Assembly (NCBI GenBank): GCA_003281715.1
Contig: QCBE01000006.1
Coordinates: forward strand, 1-60,967
Origin: Prochlorococcus sp. AG-347-B23
GTDB lineage: Bacteria > Cyanobacteriota > Cyanobacteriia > PCC-6307 > Cyanobiaceae
Length of the DNA: 60,967 nucleotides
Direction of reading: 5' to 3'
The notes beneath the pieces are model-generated. The model searched no databases. It saw nothing but the letters and a program-made list of their open reading frames with translations, and was not told the origin of the DNA. This document shows positions 34,432-46,200 of the stretch, one piece after another. The number at the start of each line of letters is the position of its first letter. Positions within the stretch are counted from its first letter, which is position 1. Position numbers and translations under genes: made by a program.

Positions 34432-37400
34432 TTATTCTTTAACACCTTCGATTTTATCTTCTACCTCTTGGTATAGTTCCTTCAATTGTTCTATATTCTC
34501 ATCTGAAGTTTCCCAATATCCCCTACCATTAACTTCTAGCAATGTTCCAACAATTCTTCTGAAACTATTAGGATTAAGATCCATTAATCTTTTCCTCATC
34601 TCTTCATCATTTATGAATGTTTCATTAGTTTCTTCATATACAAAATTATCTACTTGACCACTTGTCGCACTCCAACCAAGAGTGTAATTAAGTCTGTTAG
34701 AAAGTTCTCTAACTCCTTCATAGCCAGATTTGAGCATACCTTCATACCATTTAGGATTTAAAAGTTTTGTTCTTGAGTCTAATCTGATAGTTTCTCCAAG
34801 TGTTCTAACTTGAGCATTAGAAGTGGTTGTATCCGCTATGTAGCTACTTGGTTCTTTCCCATCATCTCTTAATGTCTTGATCAATTTTGTTGGATCGGAA
34901 TCAAAATAATGACTTACATCTGTTAATGAAATCTCTGAAGAATCAAGGTTTTGAAATGTAACATCGGCTGTTTTCATTACTGATTCAAATACCTCTCTTT
35001 TTTGATTCATCTCGCCTGGATTATCGGCATTAAAAGCGTATGTTTTGCGAGATAAATACATTTCTTGTAATTCATTTTCTTCCTCCCATGTTGAATTTTC
35101 TACGGCTAAATTAACATTTGAACTATAACTTCCACTTGCATTGGAGAATACTCTCGCTGAAGCTTCTCTAATAGAAGTGCCTTCTTTTTCTGCTTGTTCT
35201 AGTGAATGTTTCCTTACAAAATTAGATTCCAATGGTTCATCAGCTTCCGCTGCTAATTTGACTGCCTGATCAATTAATGCCATTTGATTGATAAATAGAT
35301 CTCTAAATACTCCTGAACAATTAACTACTACATCTATTCTTGGCCTACCTAATTCTTCTAAAGGGATTAATTCTAGTTTGTTAATTCTTCCAACAGAATC
35401 TGGTTTTGGTTTTACCCCAACAAACCATAAGATTTGTGCGAGTGATTCTCCGTAAGTTTTGATGTTATCAGTACCCCATAAAACACAAGCTATTGTTTCA
35501 GGCCATGTTCCTTGTTCTTCTTTTTGTCTTTCAATTAATTTGTCAACAACAGACTTCGCTGCAGCTACTGCTGCTGTAGTTGGGATTGATTGAGGATCAA
35601 GTGCATGAATATTTTTACCACTTGGTAAAACACCTGGATTTCTTATGGGATCTCCACCTGGTCCTGGTAAAACATAATTTCCATCTAGTGCTTTAATGAG
35701 ACTATCCATTTCTTTGTCTGCGCAAACCTGTTCCAGACAGAAAAGTAGGTAATCAAATAATTTATTTAATTCCTTCTGATTAACTTCATTAAATCCGTTT
35801 AATCTGCAGACTCTTAGCCAAGGGGTAGGTAGATTTAGACCAAAAACTTTAAGTAAATCGAAAAGTTTGGAAAGAAGTGATTTTTCTAAATAAACTCTGC
35901 CATCAACAATTTTTAAAGAGTTGACCATCGCAAAAATCGACTCTCTTGCTGTCTTTATGATTTTTTCATTTAACTCTACAAATTTAAGTTCACCTTTATT
36001 ATTACCATCATAAATTTGTTCAATAGTTAGACCGATGGATTCTGCGAGTAATCCAGGAAGAGATCTTAATCCTTCTTGTTCCCTCTCTAAAGATGCAATA
36101 TTTACAAGTGTTGCAACAGCTTCTTCTGCTGTTGGTGCTTCTCCAATAGTATGAAGACCGCAAGGTAACAATCTACTTTCAATTTCCATCAATTGTTTAT
36201 AGACATTGCCAACAAATAAATCTCTTTCATCTATTGAAAGTTCTTCAACGTCTTTTGAAGGAAGCTCAACATCTTTGTCAAGGTTACATTGTTTAGAAGT
36301 CTCAACTATTGCATTAACAATTTGAATACCCCTGCTATTTTCTCTTAATTGTTGGTAAGAACCTACGAGTTCACTTAGTTCTTTAAGTCCTTTGTAAAGT
36401 CCTGCATTTTCCGCTGGAGGAGTCAGATAACTAATAGTTGAAGCATATCCTCTTCTCTTAGCAATTGTTGCTTCAGATGGATTATTCGCGGCATAGTAAT
36501 ACAAATTAGGCAATGATCCAATAAGAGAATCCGGATAGCAAGTTTCGCTCATGCCCATCTGCTTCCCAGGCATAAATTCAAGTGAGCCGTGAGTTCCAAA
36601 ATGAAGAACAGCATCAGCCCCCCAGATTTTTTCTACATACGTATAATAAGCAGCAAAACCATGATGAGGACTAGCACTTCTTGAATAGAGCAATCTCATA
36701 GGATCACCTTCATAACCGAATGTAGGTTGAACTCCTATAAAAACATTTCCAAAATGTTTTCCATAGATAAGAAGGTTTTGTCCGTCACTATTAAGGTTCC
36801 CAGGAGGTTTACCCCAATTTTCTTCAAGTCTTTGTGAATAAGGTGTGAACTCTTCGTATTCTTTTACTGACATCTTATGAGCAATATTTAACTCTGGAGA
36901 GCCATCCATCGCTTCAGGGTTGTTAATTACTTTTTCCATTAATTCTTTTGAATTATTTGGAAGTTCATCTATTTGATATCCTTTCGATTTCATTTCAAGA
37001 AGTACTCTATAAATTGAACCAAAAACATTCAAATATGCTGCTGTACCGACGTTTCCTTTGTCTGGTGGAAAACTAAATACTGTGATGGCTAATTTCTTAT
37101 CTTTTCTTTGTTTAACTCTCAAAGTTGACCATTTTATTGCTCTTTCAGCTATTACATCAACTCGATCTTGGAGCGTATGCGCCTTACCTGTAGCATCATC
37201 ACGACCTGAGAGAATAATAGGTTCAATAGCTCCATCAAGCTCTGGAATCGCAATCTGCAGTGCTACCTGAACAGGGTGTAAACCTAGATCACTATCTTCC
37301 CATTCTTGTGTGGTTTGGAAGACTAATGGAAGTGCAACCATATAGGGTCTGTTTAACCTTTTTAGGGCTTCAATAGCTTTAGGATGATCTTGTCTTGCTG

Positions 37401-38442
37401 GCCCACCAACTAGTGCAAATCCTGTTAGAGATACAACTCCATCTACTATAGGTTGATCCTTATTTATGGAATCATAATAAAATTCACTAACTGGTTTTGA
37501 AAAATCTAGACCTCCACAGAAGATAGGTAGTACTCTCGCACCTCTATATTCCAATTCTTGAATAACAGCAACGTAATGAGCATCATCTCCCGTAACGATA
37601 TGACTCCTTTGAAGCACTAAGCCTATTATTGGAGTTTTGTCATCTTTAGGATTTATATCTTTCCTGTTATTTTCCCAATTTTGATATTCTTTAAGACTTT
37701 CAAACATGCAAGGAGCAAGAGGATGCCAAATTCCTAAATCTGGGAATGTTTCAGGGTCCTGAATTTTGAATTCATCTATTTGATCCTTTATGATCTCTGA
37801 AACAGCGTACTTTTCAGAAATCATTAACAAGAAGTTTTTTAAGTTCTCAGTAGTACCACCTAACCAGTACTGAAAACTTAGTATAAATGTTCTAGCATCT
37901 TGAGCTTTTTCTACTGGTAGATATTTAAGTATTGAGGGTAATGTATTTAATAACTTCAACATTGAATCTTGGAAACTTGCTCCATCAGATTCTTTTTTCT
38001 TTTTTATTAGATCTCCAATAATACTTTTAGATTGACCAAGTTGGGCCATACTAAATGAACCTAGCTTATTTAATCTCATTACCTCTGGCATGGAGGGGAA
38101 AACAATCGATGCTTTAAGTTTGTCTTTAAATGGAGATACTGCATCAACAACTTTTTGAGCAAGGTCTTCTATGAAAATTAGAGAAGCAACGAATATATCT
38201 GCATTAGCTATATCTTCTTTAAAATCTTCAAAATTACTATCATTCCTAAGTTCTTCAATAAGATAGCCGCTAAGATCTATACCTATTGGCCCATTCATCT
38301 TATTTATTGACTTTGCAGCTTCCGTTAAGGAATTTTGGTATTGTGGCTCAAGGACAACATAAACTGCTTTTATTACAACTTTGTGTTTGTTATCCTCAAC
38401 AGGAGATACTCTGCGGTTTGCTGAGCGGACCTGCGTAAACAT
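34432..38442 (-). CDS. chlH: Magnesium chelatase subunit H
   Basis: The large porphyrin-binding subunit of Mg-chelatase, which inserts Mg2+ into protoporphyrin IX and commits it to chlorophyll. The 1336-residue length is that of cyanobacterial ChlH. Conserved segments include [39 protein letters not shown] (about residue 617, with the metal-site histidines and glutamate) and [17 protein letters not shown]. Partners ChlI and ChlD are not in the window. It is divergent from dapB with 102 bases between. AcsF, a later step in the pathway, is 13 kb away. Confidence 0.97.
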   Translation of the reverse strand: MFTQVRSANRRVSPVEDNKHKVVIKAVYVVLEPQYQNSLTEAAKSINKMNGPIGIDLSGYLIEELRNDSNFEDFKEDIANADIFVASLIFIEDLAQKVVDAVSPFKDKLKASIVFPSMPEVMRLNKLGSFSMAQLGQSKSIIGDLIKKKKESDGASFQDSMLKLLNTLPSILKYLPVEKAQDARTFILSFQYWLGGTTENLKNFLLMISEKYAVSEIIKDQIDEFKIQDPETFPDLGIWHPLAPCMFESLKEYQNWENNRKDINPKDDKTPIIGLVLQRSHIVTGDDAHYVAVIQELEYRGARVLPIFCGGLDFSKPVSEFYYDSINKDQPIVDGVVSLTGFALVGGPARQDHPKAIEALKRLNRPYMVALPLVFQTTQEWEDSDLGLHPVQVALQIAIPELDGAIEPIILSGRDDATGKAHTLQDRVDVIAERAIKWSTLRVKQRKDKKLAITVFSFPPDKGNVGTAAYLNVFGSIYRVLLEMKSKGYQIDELPNNSKELMEKVINNPEAMDGSPELNIAHKMSVKEYEEFTPYSQRLEENWGKPPGNLNSDGQNLLIYGKHFGNVFIGVQPTFGYEGDPMRLLYSRSASPHHGFAAYYTYVEKIWGADAVLHFGTHGSLEFMPGKQMGMSETCYPDSLIGSLPNLYYYAANNPSEATIAKRRGYASTISYLTPPAENAGLYKGLKELSELVGSYQQLRENSRGIQIVNAIVETSKQCNLDKDVELPSKDVEELSIDERDLFVGNVYKQLMEIESRLLPCGLHTIGEAPTAEEAVATLVNIASLEREQEGLRSLPGLLAESIGLTIEQIYDGNNKGELKFVELNEKIIKTARESIFAMVNSLKIVDGRVYLEKSLLSKLFDLLKVFGLNLPTPWLRVCRLNGFNEVNQKELNKLFDYLLFCLEQVCADKEMDSLIKALDGNYVLPGPGGDPIRNPGVLPSGKNIHALDPQSIPTTAAVAAAKSVVDKLIERQKEEQGTWPETIACVLWGTDNIKTYGESLAQILWFVGVKPKPDSVGRINKLELIPLEELGRPRIDVVVNCSGVFRDLFINQMALIDQAVKLAAEADEPLESNFVRKHSLEQAEKEGTSIREASARVFSNASGSYSSNVNLAVENSTWEEENELQEMYLSRKTYAFNADNPGEMNQKREVFESVMKTADVTFQNLDSSEISLTDVSHYFDSDPTKLIKTLRDDGKEPSSYIADTTTSNAQVRTLGETIRLDSRTKLLNPKWYEGMLKSGYEGVRELSNRLNYTLGWSATSGQVDNFVYEETNETFINDEEMRKRLMDLNPNSFRRIVGTLLEVNGRGYWETSDENIEQLKELYQEVEDKIEGVKE

Positions 38443-38544
38443 TGATTTTCTTTAAGTATTTCTACCAGACTACGAATGAAAAGACGTTATTGTGTGCAAT
38501 ATAAATAGCGTGTAACAACCTTTAAAAAAAAATTTTTTAAAAAA

Positions 38545-39393
38545 ATGATTGAAAATTCTAAAAAACCCATACCAGTACTAGTATCCGGAGCTTTAGGCAG
38601 AATGGGTAGCGAAGTTGTTAATACTGTATTAAATTCTACAGATTGTGAACTTGTTGGAGCAATCGACATAAATGAAAAGAACAATGGCTCAAATATATCT
38701 GAATTGTTGAAGGTAAAAGATTGTGATGTCATTGTTTCAAATGATTTTGAAGGAACTTTATGTTCTGTTAGTCAAAATTATAGAAATGGAAATATCAAAC
38801 CTGTGCTCGTTGATTTTACTCATCCTGATTCTGTATATGAAAATACCAGATCAGCTATTGCATATGGTGTATCACCAGTAGTAGGAACTACAGGTCTAAG
38901 CACTTCGCAAATACAAGATTTATCTGTTTTTGCTCAGAAAGCATCGGTTGGTTGTGCAATAATTCCTAATTTTTCAGTAGGTATGGTTCTTCTTCAGCAG
39001 GCGGCATCGGTAGCTGCAAGGTTTTATGACAATATTGAATTAATAGAGATGCATCATAATCAAAAAGCTGATTCTCCTAGCGGGACTTGTATAAAAACTG
39101 CAGAAATGATTGAAGAATATCCAAAGAAATTTAATCAGAAGTTAGTAAAAGAGTCTGATTCATTGAAAGGTGTACGAGGTGGGCTTAGAGATTCAGGAAT
39201 TAATATACATTCTGTACGATTACCAGGATTACTCGCTCATCAGTTAGTAATTATGGGATCTCCAGGTGAAACTTACACAATTAAGCATGACACAATTGAT
39301 AGAAAGGCATATATGCCAGGAGTTTTACAGGCTATTAAAAAAATTGGTAATTATGAAACTTTAGTTTACGGACTTGAAAAATTGATTTTTTAA
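38545..39393 (+). CDS. dapB: 4-hydroxy-tetrahydrodipicolinate reductase
   Basis: DapB reduces the product of DapA in lysine and diaminopimelate synthesis with NAD(P)H. The N-terminal binding motif is [13 protein letters not shown]. The catalytic block is [18 protein letters not shown] with the HH and the lysine of the active site. The 282 residues are complete. It heads a plus-strand run of seven genes extending to 43.0 kb, spaced by 1 to 90 bases. Confidence 0.97.
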   Translation: MIENSKKPIPVLVSGALGRMGSEVVNTVLNSTDCELVGAIDINEKNNGSNISELLKVKDCDVIVSNDFEGTLCSVSQNYRNGNIKPVLVDFTHPDSVYENTRSAIAYGVSPVVGTTGLSTSQIQDLSVFAQKASVGCAIIPNFSVGMVLLQQAASVAARFYDNIELIEMHHNQKADSPSGTCIKTAEMIEEYPKKFNQKLVKESDSLKGVRGGLRDSGINIHSVRLPGLLAHQLVIMGSPGETYTIKHDTIDRKAYMPGVLQAIKKIGNYETLVYGLEKLIF

Positions 39394-39394
39394 A

Positions 39395-40036
39395 ATGTTA
39401 ATTCCAATTAATTCAAGTCAAATTTCAAAACTTATTCCTGCAGTTGGTACAGGAAGTCAATTTAAGTACGCGTTGGGGAATCCGAGAAAAATACTTCAAA
39501 GAGTAATAGTTTCTTCAATTGGTGGATTTATCTCATTAATTATTAGTTCGACTGGAGATCAAACTAATAATTTCTGGTTATTCCTATGTGTAGGTTTCTT
39601 TTTGTATATTATCTGGGGCCCAATTCTTGAATCAAGTAGAAAAAATTTGCAATTAAGAAAATATAAATTTTTTTCTATATTTGATGGCTACATATCAGAT
39701 ATCTATAAAACAGAAAAGATTGAAAGTTCAAGAGAACAATCTAATAGGCAAGGTCGATTAGAAGTGATAGAAAACAAGAGGACTTGGTTAGTACTTGAAT
39801 TAGAAGATGAAGATGGTTATTTGGAAAAATTAAGTTTTCCTATGGAAAATAAACACAGTCAAATTAGGGTGGGTTCGAGTATTAGATGTTTAATAACATC
39901 TGATAACCGTAATTTTGACAGAGATTTTTATTTGACCGATGCTTGGCTTCCTGAAATTAACTTATGGGTTGGTGAATACCCCTATTTATTAAGACCAGCA
40001 TTTGAGGAAATTTGCTATATTTATTTGAATAGATAG
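39395..40036 (+). CDS. Conserved cyanobacterial/plastid-type membrane protein
   Basis: A 213-residue protein with two hydrophobic segments at about residues 38-75 and a soluble C-terminal domain with strands (TWLVLELEDEDGYLEKLSFP, SSIRCLITSDN). The C-terminal LPEINLWVGEYPYLLRP is a distinctive Trp/Pro-rich ending. I recall similar proteins in cyanobacteria and chloroplasts but no defined role. It starts one base after dapB ends. Confidence 0.78.
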   Translation: MLIPINSSQISKLIPAVGTGSQFKYALGNPRKILQRVIVSSIGGFISLIISSTGDQTNNFWLFLCVGFFLYIIWGPILESSRKNLQLRKYKFFSIFDGYISDIYKTEKIESSREQSNRQGRLEVIENKRTWLVLELEDEDGYLEKLSFPMENKHSQIRVGSSIRCLITSDNRNFDRDFYLTDAWLPEINLWVGEYPYLLRPAFEEICYIYLNR

Positions 40037-40055
40037 TTGATGCTTATATAATCTG

Positions 40056-41210
40056 ATGAAGTATAAATTCAATTTTAAAATTGTCGGATCAGGTCCCACA
40101 GGATTATTACTCTCAATTGCGCTTTCAAAATTTGATTGCAATATTTTTTTAACTGATTTATTAACAAAAGATAGATTAATTGATAAAGACAAAACTTATG
40201 CAATTACTCACTCAACAAAAAAAATCTTATCTAAATTCAGACTGTGGGAAAAATTAGAACCATTTTTATTTGGCTTTGATACTCTTTCAATATCAGATAG
40301 CGTAACTTCTGCTTTTACCAATTTATCAACTTCTGATTTAGATGATGATATAAGTTCTGCTGAAAATATTGGCTGGGTAGTTAAACATTCGGATCTCATG
40401 AACGTATTTTTTCAAGAAATTGATAATTATGAAAATATTTTTTTTATGAAACCACAGAGATTGTTAAGTAAAAAAATATTATTTGATTATCAATTCTTTT
40501 CAACAGGAGCAAACTCACTTGATAAAAAATTCTTAGATTTTGTTGATATAAAAAAATCTTATGGTCAGTCTTGTTTAACTTTTAAAGTTTCTCTTAGAGG
40601 TCATTGTGAAAAGCGTGCTTATGAAATTTTTAGAAAAGAAGGCCCACTTGCATTATTACCTTTAGAAAAAAACTTATATCAAGTAATTTGGACTTCCAGT
40701 ACATTAAAGGCAATTGAAAGGTTGAATTCTGACAAGAATTTTTTAATGGATAATTTAGCAACAATCTTGCCAGATGAATTTAAGTTGGACCAAATAATTG
40801 GCGAATTTAATATTTTTCCTGTTTCATTATCCTTAAATTTACCAGTTTTAAATTTTAAAAAATTAGTTTTTGTTGGAGATGCATTTCATACATTTCATCC
40901 TGTCGGTGGTCAGGGTCTAAATACTTGTTGGAGAGATGTTAATACTATTTATGATCTTTTTAATAGAAATACTGCTATTACTAAAATGCAATTGATATTA
41001 TTTAAATTTAAGTATTTTTCAAGCAGGATTTTAGATATTATCTTCACTATTTTTATAACTGACTCATTGATAACAATTTTTGCTAATAGAAACGTTTTTT
41101 TATTTCCAATTAGGAAATTTTCATTTTTACTTTTAAATAAATTTATATTTACACGAAAATTAGTCCTAAATCAAATGACTAAATCTCTAATTTACTCAAA
41201 TATTAAATAG
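40056..41210 (+). CDS. UbiH-type FAD-dependent hydroxylase
   Basis: A 384-residue flavoprotein monooxygenase of the UbiH/UbiF family, which hydroxylates aromatic rings of quinone precursors. The N-terminal GxGxxG-like motif is KIVGSGPTGLLLSIAL, and the FAD-ribityl motif is FVGDAFHTFHPVGGQGLN, a good match for the family's GDAAH-P-AGQG. In a cyanobacterium the substrate could be a plastoquinone or other prenylated ring intermediate. That is inference from family only. It is fourth from last in the dapB run and 5 bases before the DUF2949 gene. Confidence 0.88.
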   Translation: MKYKFNFKIVGSGPTGLLLSIALSKFDCNIFLTDLLTKDRLIDKDKTYAITHSTKKILSKFRLWEKLEPFLFGFDTLSISDSVTSAFTNLSTSDLDDDISSAENIGWVVKHSDLMNVFFQEIDNYENIFFMKPQRLLSKKILFDYQFFSTGANSLDKKFLDFVDIKKSYGQSCLTFKVSLRGHCEKRAYEIFRKEGPLALLPLEKNLYQVIWTSSTLKAIERLNSDKNFLMDNLATILPDEFKLDQIIGEFNIFPVSLSLNLPVLNFKKLVFVGDAFHTFHPVGGQGLNTCWRDVNTIYDLFNRNTAITKMQLILFKFKYFSSRILDIIFTIFITDSLITIFANRNVFLFPIRKFSFLLLNKFIFTRKLVLNQMTKSLIYSNIK

Positions 41211-41215
41211 AAATT

Positions 41216-41413
41216 ATGAATAATTATATATCTAGAGAAATGATAATTTATTTATTTAATGTATTAGGTTTAGATGAATCTACTATTGAACTTGGTATAA
41301 AATTATCTATAAAAAATAACACTCCATTACCAATATTATTATGGAGTTATGGAATGCTAACTATTGAAGAACTAGATAAGTTATATTCATTTTTATTTCA
41401 AAAGATGGAATAA
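41216..41413 (+). CDS. DUF2949 protein
   Basis: A 65-residue protein with the DUF2949 pattern: SREMIIYLFNVLGLDEST, then TPLPILLWSYGMLTIEELDK. It is all helical, occurs almost only in cyanobacteria, and its function is unknown. It sits between the hydroxylase and DUF3038 genes. Confidence 0.85.
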   Translation: MNNYISREMIIYLFNVLGLDESTIELGIKLSIKNNTPLPILLWSYGMLTIEELDKLYSFLFQKME

Positions 41414-41426
41414 TAGTTCTGTTATA

Positions 41427-41975
41427 ATTGGGAATATTTATTCAAGAACAATTACAGTTTTAACTAGAGGAAATAAAGTATCAAGGCAATCTATAGAGAA
41501 ACTTGATTTTTTATTGTTAATATTGGAGACTATCGATTTAAATGGTATTCAATCACTCTACTCTATTTCAAATAGACTTAATTTAAATTATGTTTTGCCA
41601 AATAAAGTTACTATTTGGAAATTAAGGAATAATAATCCATTGAGAAAATCTTATCTGAATAACGATATTAAACTAGAGGAATTTGATGCCTTAGTTAAAA
41701 TTACCGTTGAATTGTCTAGATATTTATATCCTTACATCAGAGAGATACTGAAATCTAAAGAAGATATTGAAGAGAATTCAGTTATTTGGAATGATTTTAA
41801 TAGGAGATTTATCGAATTGATCAAAGAGAGATTTAACTTAGAGAGTATGAGAGTGAAAAAGGTTTTAAATCAAACTGAAAACGATGAAATCATTATTAAG
41901 TCTTTGCTTACCTTATCTTTTTGTATTTCAAATAAGGGTTATCAAAAGTTAAAGAACTTTTTATTCGATTTTTAA
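41427..41975 (+). CDS. DUF3038 protein
   Basis: A 182-residue helical cyanobacterial protein. The family core is SIEKLDFLLLILETIDLNG, then VTIWKLRNNNPLRKS, followed by a long helical half with NDFNRRFIELIKERFN. A TTG at 41514 would give 153 residues but would cut off the conserved KLDFLLLILE helix; the frame is open to a TTG at 41427, which I use. Next comes DUF4335, with which DUF3038 is regularly paired in cyanobacteria. Role unknown. Confidence 0.82.
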   Translation: MGNIYSRTITVLTRGNKVSRQSIEKLDFLLLILETIDLNGIQSLYSISNRLNLNYVLPNKVTIWKLRNNNPLRKSYLNNDIKLEEFDALVKITVELSRYLYPYIREILKSKEDIEENSVIWNDFNRRFIELIKERFNLESMRVKKVLNQTENDEIIIKSLLTLSFCISNKGYQKLKNFLFDF

Positions 41976-41979
41976 TATT

Positions 41980-42567
41980 ATGCAAAATAAATTATCATTT
42001 CATCAATCTTCAGTGAGTCTAGAAATTATCGGATTGCCAGATTATTCAAATAATGAAAATAAAGATCAAATATCAATAATTTCTCAATGGAAATTAATCA
42101 TAATTGATAAACCACTTATTGAAGGTAAAATTGAGCATTTAGGTCCTATTATGAATGCTTTTTATATTTATTCAAATCTTTTAATCAAAAACGAAATCCC
42201 AATATATGAGTCTAAATTAATCGATATAAAAGCGGATAATCTCCATATACATAATATTGTTCTCAAGAGCTCTAAACCAAATGTAAAGCCTTTAGTTTTA
42301 AAGATTGGTAATTCATTGCTTACCGATACTATAAATTGTTTTGATCAGTTAAATGAATCGCCAAAAGTAAGAATAAAAAAAACTGATATACCTACTAACA
42401 TTCCTAAAAAATTAAGATTCGGGTTAAATAAAAAAGATAAATTTTTCAATTTCTTTATTCCACCGTTAATTGCAATTTGCTCTTTAATTCTATTCTCTTC
42501 TTCTTTTATTTATTTTTATAGTCCTTTTGAAAATATACAAAAAAAAGAACTAATAAATCCGGAATAA
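41980..42567 (+). CDS. DUF4335 protein
   Basis: A 195-residue protein whose N-terminal SSVSLEIIGLPDYSN and SQWKLIIIDKPLIEGKIEHL fit DUF4335. A single membrane span lies near the C-terminus (PPLIAICSLILFSSSFIYFY). The gene starts four bases after the DUF3038 gene. The conserved pairing suggests that the two proteins act together, perhaps at a membrane, but no function is known. Confidence 0.8.
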   Translation: MQNKLSFHQSSVSLEIIGLPDYSNNENKDQISIISQWKLIIIDKPLIEGKIEHLGPIMNAFYIYSNLLIKNEIPIYESKLIDIKADNLHIHNIVLKSSKPNVKPLVLKIGNSLLTDTINCFDQLNESPKVRIKKTDIPTNIPKKLRFGLNKKDKFFNFFIPPLIAICSLILFSSSFIYFYSPFENIQKKELINPE

Positions 42568-42655
42568 AGAGCAATTAGCATCTTAAATCCAAACACGATA
42601 CTATAGGTTAATTTCTTTTCAGAGTTATTCAAATTTATTCTTTGAACTTTGATTT

Positions 42656-43024
42656 ATGCCAGATTTAAACATCCCAAATTTGAATATTAAATCTGATAAA
42701 TATATTTTTAAAAAAAAATTAAATTTAAGAAGAAAATCTAAAAGAAGACTATTTATTGAATCTTTCTTTTTGTTTATTTTGAGTGTTTTATTAGTTTATG
42801 TAAATTATTTAATTCCTAATAAAAATTTGCTGTTGCAAAATCTACCTTCGACATTTAATAAATCTTTTTTATTATTGATTGATCTTTTTTCATATCTCTG
42901 TGAGATATTCTTGGTGATTTTTATTTTTGTATCTTGTTTTACTGCTCTTATTTTAATGATAGGTTCTTTTAATAGGTTATTTAAAGTCGCTAAGAGAAAG
43001 TCAAGACAAATTGTATATAAATAA
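42656..43024 (+). CDS. Small membrane protein with basic N-terminus
   Basis: A 122-residue protein with a strongly basic stretch (KKKLNLRRKSKRRLF) before two to three hydrophobic spans at about 35-55, 70-85 and 88-108, and a basic end. The ATG at 42656 is used. It is the last gene of the plus-strand run that starts at dapB and converges on a small minus-strand gene. No family is recognised. Confidence 0.65.
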   Translation: MPDLNIPNLNIKSDKYIFKKKLNLRRKSKRRLFIESFFLFILSVLLVYVNYLIPNKNLLLQNLPSTFNKSFLLLIDLFSYLCEIFLVIFIFVSCFTALILMIGSFNRLFKVAKRKSRQIVYK

Positions 43025-43026
43025 TT

Positions 43027-43188
43027 TCAAATAGGTTGCATTAAGCCACCACTTCCTGAATCAGAATCATCATCATCATTTTCTGTTTCTTCACCAAATA
43101 ATGCAAATATGCCAAGTACAATTGATGAGAGAATAATTGATAAGGGTAAAATCGAAGTTTGGATTCCGACGTCTATATATTCACCCAT
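43027..43188 (-). CDS. 53-residue single-span membrane protein with acidic tail
   Basis: ATG 43188 to TGA 43027 gives MGEYIDVGIQTSILPLSIIL, with the span continuing to about residue 32, then an acidic stretch EETENDDDDSDSGSGG and LMQPI. The higher-than-background G+C content and ordered layout favour a real gene. No family is assigned. It lies just downstream of the convergent 122-residue membrane protein. Confidence 0.65.
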   Translation of the reverse strand: MGEYIDVGIQTSILPLSIILSSIVLGIFALFGEETENDDDDSDSGSGGLMQPI

Positions 43189-43260
43189 AAAATAAATAAA
43201 TTTTTATAAACCTAACCGAAATCAAACTGATTCGCGGATTTTAAATAATTATTTAATAAT

Positions 43261-46200
43261 TTATTCTCTTTTAATAAGTTCTTTATCGAAATTCATTATT
43301 TCTCTTTCAAAAGACCCGAACCACAATATTAGTTGATCAATTTGATTTTGAATTTCAGTTGCACCTAAACCCCTGATAGTGATGATTGATAATTGTTCGC
43401 CTTCATTAAAATTAAATTTATTTTGAACACTACTTGCCAAAGAATTTTTAAGTATTTTGAAAGTAGAATTTTTTAATTTTGTCTCAATTAAGATGTTTGG
43501 CTTTTTGAGCTTAATCTTATTAAAACCACATTTTTTAGCTAGTAATTTTAGTCTCATTATCATAATTAAAGACTCAACAGGTTTGGGTAAGTTTCCATAT
43601 CTATTAACCCAGTCTGTAGCTAATTCAGTTAATTCATCATTATTTGAACATTCAGTAGCAGATTTGTAAGCCTCAAGCTTCTCTTCTCTGTTTAATATCC
43701 ATGTTGCAGGTATAAATGCATTTATTGGAAGATCAATTTGAGTGTCTTTAACTTCAGGTATTTCTTGACCACTGATTTCTGAAATAGCCTCATGGAGCAT
43801 TTCTATATATAAATCGTATCCAATAGCATTAACCTTTCCACTTTGTTCTTCCCCTAGTAAACTACCAACACCTCTTATTTCCATATCTTTCATTGCAAGT
43901 TGGTATCCACTTCCTAGTTCTGAAAAGTCTTTTATTGCTTTCAATCTTTGTTTTGCAGCATCATTAATTTTATTTATATTTGGATAAAATAGCCAAGCAT
44001 GTGCTTGTACACCACTTCTACCAACTCTTCCTCTAAGTTGATACAGTTGTGAAAGGCCAAATTTGTGAGAATCTTCAATAATGATTGTATTTACTTTGGG
44101 GATGTCTAATCCACTTTCAATTATCGTCGTGCATATCATTAGATCTACTTCTCCATTATTAAAAGCAATCATTGCATTTTCAAGCTCTGTTTCGTTCATT
44201 TGCCCATGAGCAACAATAAATTTTAAGCTGGGAAACATATTTTTTAATTTGTTTACAGCTTGATCTATATCAGAAATTCTTGGAAGAACATAAAAAATTT
44301 GACCTCCCCTATCAAGTTCTTGATTAATTGCAGTTCTTATAACATCCATATCTATTTCAGATAAATATGTTTTTATTGATCTTCTTGATGGTGGAGGAGT
44401 GTTTAGTAAGCTCATTTGTCTTAGTCCAGATAAGCTCATATAAAGAGTTCTTGGAATTGGAGTTGCCGATAGAGTTAAAACGTCTATGTTGGTTTTGATT
44501 TTTTTTATTTTCTCCTTTTGCCTTACTCCAAATCTTTGTTCTTCATCGATAACTAGTAGTCCTAAGTTTTTAATTTCTATTTCTTTTCCTAAAATTTGAT
44601 GCGTTGCTATAACTAAATCAATTTTGTTATTTTTCAAACCTGCATAGATTTCCTTTCTTTCATTAACAGTTTTGAATCTATTGAGTAATGATACTTTTAT
44701 TGGGTAAGGTGAAAATCTATTACTTATTGTTCTCCAATGTTGCTGAGCTAGGATTGTTGTAGGTGCTAGTAATATTACCTGTTTACCTGATGTAATAGCC
44801 TTAAAAATAGCCCGAACAGCCACTTCTGTTTTGCCAAATCCTACATCTCCACAAACTAGCCTGTCCATCGGCTTATCGCTTTCCATATCAGATTTTATTT
44901 CTTCTACAGCAGTAATTTGGTCAGGTGTTGGTTGATAAGGGAATGATTCTTCTAATTCATCTTGCCAAGGACCATCTTCTGGGTAAATGTAACCCTTTAA
45001 TTTTTCTCTCTTTGCATATAGTTTTAAAATATCGACAGCAACTTTTTTGATTTGTTTCTTATTTTTTTCTTTTATTTTTTCCCATTCTGTCCCTCCTAAT
45101 TTATTTATTTTCGGCTTTATTTTTCCGCTTGATCTATATCTGTTAACACTACCAAGTTGATCAGCGGCAACACTTATCTTTCCATCTTGATACTGAATGA
45201 CTAAATAATCTCTTGAATCTCCAGTTATATTTATTTTTTCTATTTTTAAAAATTTTCCTATCCCATGATTTTTATGAACTATAAAATCACCGGGACTAAT
45301 CTTATTTACATTTATATTTGAATTGACACTTCTTTTTTTTCTTCTTATAAATACATTATTAAAAAGAGATTGTTGTGAAAATAATTCTTTATCTGTTATC
45401 AGGACAACTTTCCATATCGGAAGATAAAATCCCTCGATTTCGTAATTGTTCTTATTTTTTAAAATTAGAGGAGTTGAATTATTAATTGACTTATTAGCTT
45501 CATCAATATCATTAGGATTGTTTAAGAAGTTTGCATTACATTCGTGCTCAAAAAGTAAAGTCCTTGTTCTCAATGGTTGTGCTGATAATACCCATACTTT
45601 TTCATTATTTTTAATATTTTTATTTATATCATTGGATAATTTTCCTACATTTTTAGAGTATGAATTTAATCTTTTATCGTTTAACAAAAATCTATTATCA
45701 ATATTGATTTTAGATTCAAATTCATAAAATTTTATTAAATTAAAATTTCCTAGTGAATTTAATATTTCGTCAAACTTTAAATGCAAATTAGGTTTGGCCT
45801 CTAAATTAATGTCGTTATTTTTAAGGTTCTCATTTAATTCATACGTAAAATTATCAAAATTACTTTCTGAATCTAGATACCAATTATTTGCAAATTTTTT
45901 ACAATCTTCTAATTCATCAATTACAAGAATTGTTTCCCTATTTATAAAATCAATTATATTAGAGGGTTCTTCTTCAATTATTCCTAAATAACGATCAAGA
46001 TTATTTTTATTTATATCTTCTGAATTAAAAAGATTGTTCTTAGATAAATTATTTAACTTATCTTTTATTAGTAAATCAAATCCAGCCTGTATTATTTCAA
46101 TATTATTTATACTTTCTAATGTTTTCTGTGTATGTGGATCATATTCTCTTATTTTCTCAATTACATTATCAAAAAATTCTAATCTTATAGGGAATTCATT

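Noticed and set aside
34418-34440. AATAATAA/TTATTATT palindrome between folP and chlH
   Set aside because: It looks like a bidirectional terminator but consists only of A-T pairs and is made largely of the two stop-codon regions; such palindromes are expected by chance in this DNA.
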